Positions 59,409 to 64,000 of a stretch of 64,000 nt of DNA are shown piece after piece (the first letter of the stretch is position 1; every line of letters begins with the position of its first letter). Origin of the DNA: CAYZJV01 sp964473245 (GTDB lineage: Bacteria > Spirochaetota > Spirochaetia > Sphaerochaetales > Sphaerochaetaceae). Below the pieces are notes generated by a model. That model made no database searches and was not told the DNA's origin. It was given only the letters and a program-made list of their open reading frames with translations. The stretch spans positions 1 to 64,000 of the forward strand of contig CAYYOL010000007.1 of the NCBI GenBank assembly GCA_964473245.1, read 5' to 3'. Position numbers and translations under genes: made by a program.

Positions 59409-61325
59409 TTGTTGGTGTATCAAGGCGATAAAAGTGAATTCCTCGATGATGTACTGAACGGGTATATCGATGACAGGATAGAACAACAGATGCAATCAGT
59501 ACTCCATCGTTCTGTCGGAGCCGGCGAGAAGGCCTCATGGCAGCACTCGATGATGTACATGGCTCAGGTTCTCCACGACCCTGAGATCCCTACCGATGCA
59601 GGTATTGCCATCGAGTTCTCGATTCCTCAGAGTGCCAAGCGTGTGGATTTCATCATTTCGGGATTGGACACAAAGCAGAAACATCATGCCGTGATTGTCG
59701 AGCTGAAGCAGTGGAGCGAGGTGTACCCGATTGAGCATATCGAGCAATTGATCGAAGTGGGTTCGAGCGATCATTCCCATAAGGTAGTAACCAAGTTCCG
59801 AGGACGACGCCAGACCACCGTGCATCCATCGTACCAAGCCTACAGTTATAAAACACTGATCAGCGATTTCAATGCGAATGTCCAGGATATACCCATCCAC
59901 CTTGCCCCATGTGCCTATCTCCACAATTATGAACAGACCGACGAGTACGATCCACTGTTTCTTCCCCATTTCAGAGAACTCATCGACCAAGCTCCGGTAT
60001 TCTGTCGAGGAGACGCGAAGAAGCTCCAGCGATTCATCAAGCAGTTCATCAAACAGGGCGATAGGAAGGAGACCCTCGCCTATATCGCACAGGGCGACAT
60101 TCGGCCATCAAAAAGCCTCCAGGATGCGCTAGTGTCCATGATGCAGGGTAAGCGGGAGTTCATGCTCATCGATGAACAGGAGGTGGTGTTTCAGCGGATC
60201 CTTTCGTATGCCCGTATGTGTGCTGCCGATCGTAGAAAACGTACGATAATCGTGAAGGGAGGACCTGGAACTGGCAAGACGGTGGTTGCAATCAACCTCC
60301 TGGTCAGACTGATCCAAGAGAAACAGTACTGTGCATATGTTACGAAAAACAGCGCCCCGCGTAGTGTTTTCGAAGCGAAACTGTCTGAGGGTGCTATGAA
60401 GAAGCGTCATATAGGGAACCTGTTCAAGGGGTCGGGCTCATTCATCGAAGCCGATAAGGACGTTTTCGGAGCTCTGCTTGTCGATGAAGCGCATCGCCTG
60501 AATAAACAGGGGAGGCAAGGGCCGGTGGTACGTGGAGAGGATCAGGTAAAGGAGATCATCCACGCGGCACGACTTTCGGTATTCTTCATCGATGAGTTTC
60601 AGAAAGTCACTGCTTTTGACTATGGGCGCGTGGACACCATCCGCGACTGGGCAGACAGACTCGGTAGCCAGGTCTTCGAAGATGAGTTGGCGAGCCAGTT
60701 CCGTTGTAATGGGTCCGATGGATATCTCGCATGGCTGGATCATATGCTAGAACTGCGAGAGACAGCGAATACATCACTTGATGGGATCGACTACGATTTC
60801 CGGGTGATGGACGATCCTGTAGAGCTCGAACGGTCAATCAGAGAGAAGAACGAGATCGATGGCAAGGCTCGGCTGGTTGCCGGATATTGCTGGGAGTGGG
60901 TGACCAAGAGAAACCCAGAGGCAGCGGTGGATATCCGAATCGGAGAGTTCGCCATGCCATGGAATCTGAGTACGAACAGCACATATGCCATCACGCCCGG
61001 ATCGATCGACCAGGTAGGTTGCATCCATACTACACAGGGGCTGGAATTCAGTTATATCGGGGTCATCATAGGCGAAGATCTACGGTATGAAGGGGGCCGA
61101 TTGGTCACCGATTTCACCAAACGGGCAAAGTCGGATAAATCTCTCACCGGCCTGATCGGTCCTGCAAGAAGAGGGGACGAATATGCTCTCGCAGAAATCG
61201 ACAAGATCATCCGAAATACGTACCGCACACTCATGACTCGGGGAATGAAGGGGTGCTATGTCTACTGTGTCGATTGGAAGCTAGCAGAATACCTCAAGGG
61301 GTTCCAGACGAGAAGCAGGGACTAA
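59409..61325 (+). CDS. DUF2075 protein: PD-(D/E)XK-like nuclease plus P-loop helicase domain
   Basis: A 638-residue protein with TTG start 59409 (AAGGAG six bases before). Residues ~75-110 look like a PD-(D/E)XK nuclease core: RVDFIISG then HAVIVELKQW (D-x(n)-E-x-K). The DUF2075 P-loop part has Walker A IIVKGGPGTGKTVVAINLL (~284-292), Walker B FGALLVDEAHRLN, FFIDEFQKVT and DELASQFRCNGSDGYL, and ends SYIGVIIGEDLRY and TRGMKGCYVYCVD (superfamily I helicase motifs V-VI type). Its biological function is unproven. It lies between MazG-like and HNH genes, which suggests nucleic-acid defence. Confidence 0.8.
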   Translation: MLVYQGDKSEFLDDVLNGYIDDRIEQQMQSVLHRSVGAGEKASWQHSMMYMAQVLHDPEIPTDAGIAIEFSIPQSAKRVDFIISGLDTKQKHHAVIVELKQWSEVYPIEHIEQLIEVGSSDHSHKVVTKFRGRRQTTVHPSYQAYSYKTLISDFNANVQDIPIHLAPCAYLHNYEQTDEYDPLFLPHFRELIDQAPVFCRGDAKKLQRFIKQFIKQGDRKETLAYIAQGDIRPSKSLQDALVSMMQGKREFMLIDEQEVVFQRILSYARMCAADRRKRTIIVKGGPGTGKTVVAINLLVRLIQEKQYCAYVTKNSAPRSVFEAKLSEGAMKKRHIGNLFKGSGSFIEADKDVFGALLVDEAHRLNKQGRQGPVVRGEDQVKEIIHAARLSVFFIDEFQKVTAFDYGRVDTIRDWADRLGSQVFEDELASQFRCNGSDGYLAWLDHMLELRETANTSLDGIDYDFRVMDDPVELERSIREKNEIDGKARLVAGYCWEWVTKRNPEAAVDIRIGEFAMPWNLSTNSTYAITPGSIDQVGCIHTTQGLEFSYIGVIIGEDLRYEGGRLVTDFTKRAKSDKSLTGLIGPARRGDEYALAEIDKIIRNTYRTLMTRGMKGCYVYCVDWKLAEYLKGFQTRSRD

Positions 61326-61383
61326 TCCTAATTATAACAAGAACATACTTTACAGCCTTTCTCTCTCGGGTTAAGCTGCTGAT

Positions 61384-62280
61384 ATGGATTGGGAAACCGA
61401 AGCACGTATTGCTGCCTTTAGACACCTCTCAAATCTCGAGCAATTTGACACATTAATTCCCGGCAGGGTCCTTGCAGAAGGGTTCTCCTGGCAGGGACGA
61501 ACGATCACGCTGAAAGGGCAGACGGGTATCTGGACACCGAAAGGATTCTCCTGTCCCATTTCGATCACCTCTCGCGCCAGCGGTCCCTATGATCTCGATG
61601 GGATCGAGCCGGATCTCACCATAATCTATGCCTATCGCGGAACCGATCCGAATCAGAGAGACAACAGGAATCTGCGATTAGCCTACGAGACACGAACCCC
61701 GCTCATATTCTTTAAAGAGGTGCTCAATCATCTCTATCAACCCATATGGCCGATTCGGATCATCGAGGACCATCCAGACCGGCTCTTCGTGAAAGCCTCC
61801 ATGGAACCGGCGTACCGGGATCTGAGTTTGCACCGTTCCTGGGGGGATTATCAGGTCTCATCCGAGGAGGTCAGGCGGTATGCGATGGTGGAGACCCGAC
61901 ACCGCCTGCACCAGAGCAGATTCCGGGAGATGGTCATCCATGCATATAGTGAGCGGTGCACCATGTGCAACCTGCGACACCGGCAGTTGCTCGATGCCGC
62001 GCACATCATTCCCGATGCAGATGATGCAGGGGTTCCGAAGGTGACCAATGGGCTTTCCCTGTGCAAGATTCATCATGCCGCCTTCGATCATAGCATCATT
62101 GGTATTGATCCAGACTACGCGATACACGTGCGAGAGGATATCCTCGCAGAAGTCGATGGTCCCATGCTGCAATATGGCCTGAAGGAGTTGCACGACAAGC
62201 GGATCATCCTCCCCAGAAAAAAGAGTGATTGGCCGGATCGGGAGTATTTGGACTGGAAGTTCCAACGGTTTTCGGGTTAG
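61384..62280 (+). CDS. HNH restriction endonuclease with SRA-like N-terminus (COG3440 type)
   Basis: A 298-residue predicted restriction enzyme. The N-terminal ~170 residues (FRHLSNLEQFDTLIPGRVL, GQTGIWTPKGF, RTPLIFFKEVLNHLYQPIWP) match the modified-base-reading half of COG3440 proteins. The C-terminal HNH domain has SERCTMCNLRHRQLLDAAHI, VTNGLSLCKIHHAAFD and IGIDPDY, with the metal Cys pair and catalytic His. Such enzymes cut DNA with particular modified bases. The gene starts 58 bases after the DUF2075 stop, on the same strand. No cognate methylase is in the window, as expected for modification-dependent types. Confidence 0.85.
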   Translation: MDWETEARIAAFRHLSNLEQFDTLIPGRVLAEGFSWQGRTITLKGQTGIWTPKGFSCPISITSRASGPYDLDGIEPDLTIIYAYRGTDPNQRDNRNLRLAYETRTPLIFFKEVLNHLYQPIWPIRIIEDHPDRLFVKASMEPAYRDLSLHRSWGDYQVSSEEVRRYAMVETRHRLHQSRFREMVIHAYSERCTMCNLRHRQLLDAAHIIPDADDAGVPKVTNGLSLCKIHHAAFDHSIIGIDPDYAIHVREDILAEVDGPMLQYGLKELHDKRIILPRKKSDWPDREYLDWKFQRFSG

Positions 62281-62314
62281 CAAGAACGTGAAGTGTTTGC
62301 TTTGTCAGAGCCTT

Positions 62315-62710
62315 TCATAAGAGTTCTCGTTCTGCGATCGCCTTCACTATGGGTATATCCGCAGCAATCCAATCCACTGAGAAGAGCTCATCGGCTGAAA
62401 GCCAACGACAAGCTTGATGTTCGTCGATCTCCAGTGAACCGTTCATTACAGTACATAGATAGGCCTCCATGGTGAGGCTGAACGAGCTGTATCGGTGGTG
62501 TACGGTCATGAGGTGATACTGCACCGCGATGGTTGTGGATAACTCTTCTTCGATTTCTCGAATGACCGCCGTTTCACCTGTTTCATCTGGTTCGAGCTTT
62601 CCTCCAGGGAACTCCCACTTTAGGGCATGCTCACCGATATTCTTGCGCTGTGCGGCAAAGACTCGTTTCCGTTCTATGATGACTGCAGCGGCAACATGGA
62701 TGTGTTTCAT
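62315..62710 (-). CDS. mutT: MutT-type Nudix hydrolase (8-oxo-dGTP diphosphatase)
   Basis: A 131-residue Nudix protein. The box GGKLEPDETGETAVIREIEE with following EL matches G-x5-E-x7-R-E-U-x-E-E. VAAAVIIERKRVFAAQRK is the family N-terminus, and WEFPGGK the adjacent substrate loop. It hydrolyses 8-oxo-dGTP, guarding against A:T to C:G mutations. It converges on the HNH gene (34-base gap). It might belong with the MazG-like enzyme functionally, but it is on the other strand. Confidence 0.9.
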   Translation of the reverse strand: MKHIHVAAAVIIERKRVFAAQRKNIGEHALKWEFPGGKLEPDETGETAVIREIEEELSTTIAVQYHLMTVHHRYSSFSLTMEAYLCTVMNGSLEIDEHQACRWLSADELFSVDWIAADIPIVKAIAERELL

Positions 62711-62773
62711 ATTTCAGTGCCTCGTATCCGTATTCTGGCAGCTTGCGGGAAAATGTTCTCGGTCATTATGAAG

Positions 62774-62819
62774 AGAGGAGGTTACCGTCCCAGGTTGAAC
62801 ACTCCAGCAACCTCCTCTT
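62774..62819 (-). terminator. large inverted repeat, candidate terminator of the TRAP operon
   Basis: AGAGGAGGTT (62774-62783) pairs perfectly with AACCTCCTCT (62809-62818) around a 25-base loop, 31 bases after the stop of the TAXI-binding protein (62849). No clear U-tract follows on the minus strand, so it may act as a 3' stability structure instead. Confidence 0.4.
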
Positions 62820-62848
62820 CTCCACTCAATCTTTCTAGAAAATTGAGC

Positions 62849-63823
62849 TTACAGGAGCCCGATTTCCCTATAGTAGCGAGCAGCTCCCTCATGTATGGGA
62901 AGTCCCGCCAAATCTTTCACTGCTTCCTCGAGCTTGACCTTTTGCAGTGGAGCCTGGGTCGCCTTCAATTCATCGAAGTTCTCCCAGAATGTCTTGGTGA
63001 GGTCATAGATTACATCGTCATCGACACGTGCATCGGTACAGACTGTGATCTTGATTGCCGAGGTGAGAACATCGTCAGACTGTCCGGGGTAGGTGCCAGC
63101 AGGAATCGTGTAGGCTCCATACCAGGGGTATTCACTTTGTAGTTTCTCGATAAGACTTTCATTGAGGTCGAGCAGCTTTCCTCCGGCTGTGGAGAGCATC
63201 TCGGTGACCGCAGCATTCGGGATTCCGGCCATGATCCAAGCGCCATCGAGTTGCTTGTTTCTCATGAGATCGATTGCCTCGGTGAATCCGACATACTGTA
63301 CACGCAATGCGTCGGGGTAGTTCACGCCACTGGATCTCAGGTGAATGCTCGTCTCCACCTCGGTCGTCGAACCTGGTGCACCAGATGCGAAACGCTTTCC
63401 TTCGAGATCTATAAGGGATTCGATGCCACTGCCACTGGTTACCACTACCTGGTTCGGATTGGAGTAGAGGCCGATCATGACTCGCAGATTGGGGTTCGCT
63501 CGCCCTTCGAACGATCCGATTCCATTGAACGATTCGTACATGATCGAAGTCACTGCGACTCCGAGCTGAGCCTCTCCATCGGCAAGCATGTTGAGGTTCG
63601 CGATACCGCCTGCACTCGCCTGAGCACTGGCGCGCACATGTGGTAGTTTGGTATTCCATAGATTACTCATTGCCGAACCGAGAGGGTAGACAGCACCGGT
63701 GGTGGCTGCTGTGGGAAAGTTGATTACGGTCCTTTCCGATTTTGACTCCTGCCCTCCGGCTGCGAACAGCATCGTTGGAACCAGAAGAACGACGAGCATG
63801 ACAAGTACGCTACATTTTTTCAT
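62849..63823 (-). CDS. TAXI-family TRAP transporter solute-binding protein
   Basis: A 324-residue exported protein. The signal peptide is KKCSVLVMLVVLLVPTMLFAA, with the mature end GGQESKSER. INFPTAATTGAVYPLGSAMSNLW is the TAXI opening, and IVNMGLAGPGSTTEV-type motifs (here RFASGAPGSTTEVETS) follow. The ligand is not predictable; glutamate-like or other carboxylates are known. ATG 63823 overlaps the upstream permease stop by 4 bp. It is the last gene of the TRAP operon. Confidence 0.9.
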   Translation of the reverse strand: MKKCSVLVMLVVLLVPTMLFAAGGQESKSERTVINFPTAATTGAVYPLGSAMSNLWNTKLPHVRASAQASAGGIANLNMLADGEAQLGVAVTSIMYESFNGIGSFEGRANPNLRVMIGLYSNPNQVVVTSGSGIESLIDLEGKRFASGAPGSTTEVETSIHLRSSGVNYPDALRVQYVGFTEAIDLMRNKQLDGAWIMAGIPNAAVTEMLSTAGGKLLDLNESLIEKLQSEYPWYGAYTIPAGTYPGQSDDVLTSAIKITVCTDARVDDDVIYDLTKTFWENFDELKATQAPLQKVKLEEAVKDLAGLPIHEGAARYYREIGLL

Positions 63824-64000
63824 GTGTTCTCTCCTATAAGTGATTTTCTTTGTATGACTTGAATGGTCATTATAGATCCTAGAATCAGCAATGCCCCGAT
63901 ATCGGTGACAAGTTTCGTCTCGATGAATAGTAGCCCGGCAACGATAAGCAATATCTTCTCGATGGCATGTAGTTTCAAATAGAGAAACCCTTGCAACCCT
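63820..64000 (-). CDS. TRAP transporter permease, C-terminal fragment
   Basis: The last 59 codons of a gene that starts beyond the window. The translation GLQGFLYLKLHAIEKILLIVAG continues LLFIETKLVTDIGALLILGS and ends QRKSLIGENT. Two hydrophobic helices fit the C-terminal end of the fused DctQM-type permease that accompanies TAXI-binding proteins. It overlaps the SBP start by four bases (TCAT on the plus strand). Permease-then-SBP order is a known TAXI arrangement. Confidence 0.72.
   Translation of the reverse strand, partial: GLQGFLYLKLHAIEKILLIVAGLLFIETKLVTDIGALLILGSIMTIQVIQRKSLIGENT

Noticed and set aside
59196..59432. Small gene in the 59189-59408 spacer
   Set aside because: The open frame has no start codon with a ribosome site and overlaps the start of the DUF2075 gene.
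1..64000. CRISPR array, rRNA or tRNA genes
   Set aside because: No evenly spaced repeats, tRNA-like cloverleaf arms or rRNA sequence were seen in any gene-free stretch.

Overview
This 64 kb window is probably a draft or metagenome-derived chromosome piece from a diderm bacterium, most likely a spirochaete (Spirochaetaceae/Sphaerochaeta-like). The evidence is indirect. It has lipoprotein N-acyltransferase, a Rho with a long disordered N-terminus, an S20 - HU - Lnt - CinA - Rho - L31 block that I recall from Treponema-type genomes, a uridine kinase carrying a ThrRS-like N-terminus, and exported solute-binding proteins whose signal peptides end in AAGGQES or SARGTSES, a style common in Sphaerochaeta. 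Genes are tightly packed on both strands, many start codons overlap the preceding stop by 4 bp, and GC looks close to 50%. I saw no rRNA, tRNA or CRISPR array. 

Layout. 1-4851: end of pyrG, then grpE-dnaK-dnaJ and rlmB. 4852-7985 (minus): tatD, dus and a divergent purD. 8159-15230: ricT/PSP1, rpsT, HU, lnt, cinA, rho and rpmE, closed by a good intrinsic terminator. 15327-19503: a galactokinase-like protein whose active-site motifs are all degenerate, surE, a YkgJ-type Cys-cluster protein, and a cysteine desulfurase with its NifU-like scaffold. 19513-25891: a redox-like cluster in which a divergent aldehyde:ferredoxin oxidoreductase faces an operon encoding an SCP2-like protein, two iron-alcohol-dehydrogenase-family proteins that have lost metal ligands, and uridine kinase. 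25894-32852: an outer-membrane beta-barrel candidate, YfcE-type phosphoesterase, transposase-like zinc-ribbon protein, monoacylglycerol-lipase-like hydrolase, YihY/BrkB membrane protein and two unknowns. 32898-36002: znuA-znuC-znuB-zur with 4-bp overlaps at every junction and a 15-bp 7-1-7 palindrome over the promoter. 36047-40116: a calcium-type P-ATPase, an exported protein and an OsmC protein. 40131-49023: signalling and envelope genes, including an HD-GYP response regulator, an isoprenylcysteine-methyltransferase-like protein, a histidine kinase fused at its C-terminus to a GNAT/autoinducer-synthase-like acyltransferase domain, a DUF89 phosphatase, a HutC-type GntR regulator with a DUF4168 partner, and an LTA-synthase-like sulfatase. 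49026-56176: xanthine-dehydrogenase-type molybdo-hydroxylase (three subunits), a YwrD-type gamma-glutamyltransferase and an altronate-dehydratase-family enzyme. 56315-58740: an EAL phosphodiesterase split by a false 100-N assembly gap. 58832-62280: a putative defence group (MazG-like pyrophosphohydrolase, DUF2075 nuclease-helicase, HNH restriction endonuclease). 62315-64000: mutT and a TAXI-type TRAP transporter. 

The points most worth a second look are the histidine kinase-acyltransferase fusion; the AOR/SCP2/metal-less ADH cluster; the pseudo-galactokinase; the possible defence trio; several palindromes placed exactly over predicted promoters (znuA, uxaA, DUF4168-gntR); and the 55-bp duplication that shows the N gap is an unmerged contig overlap.
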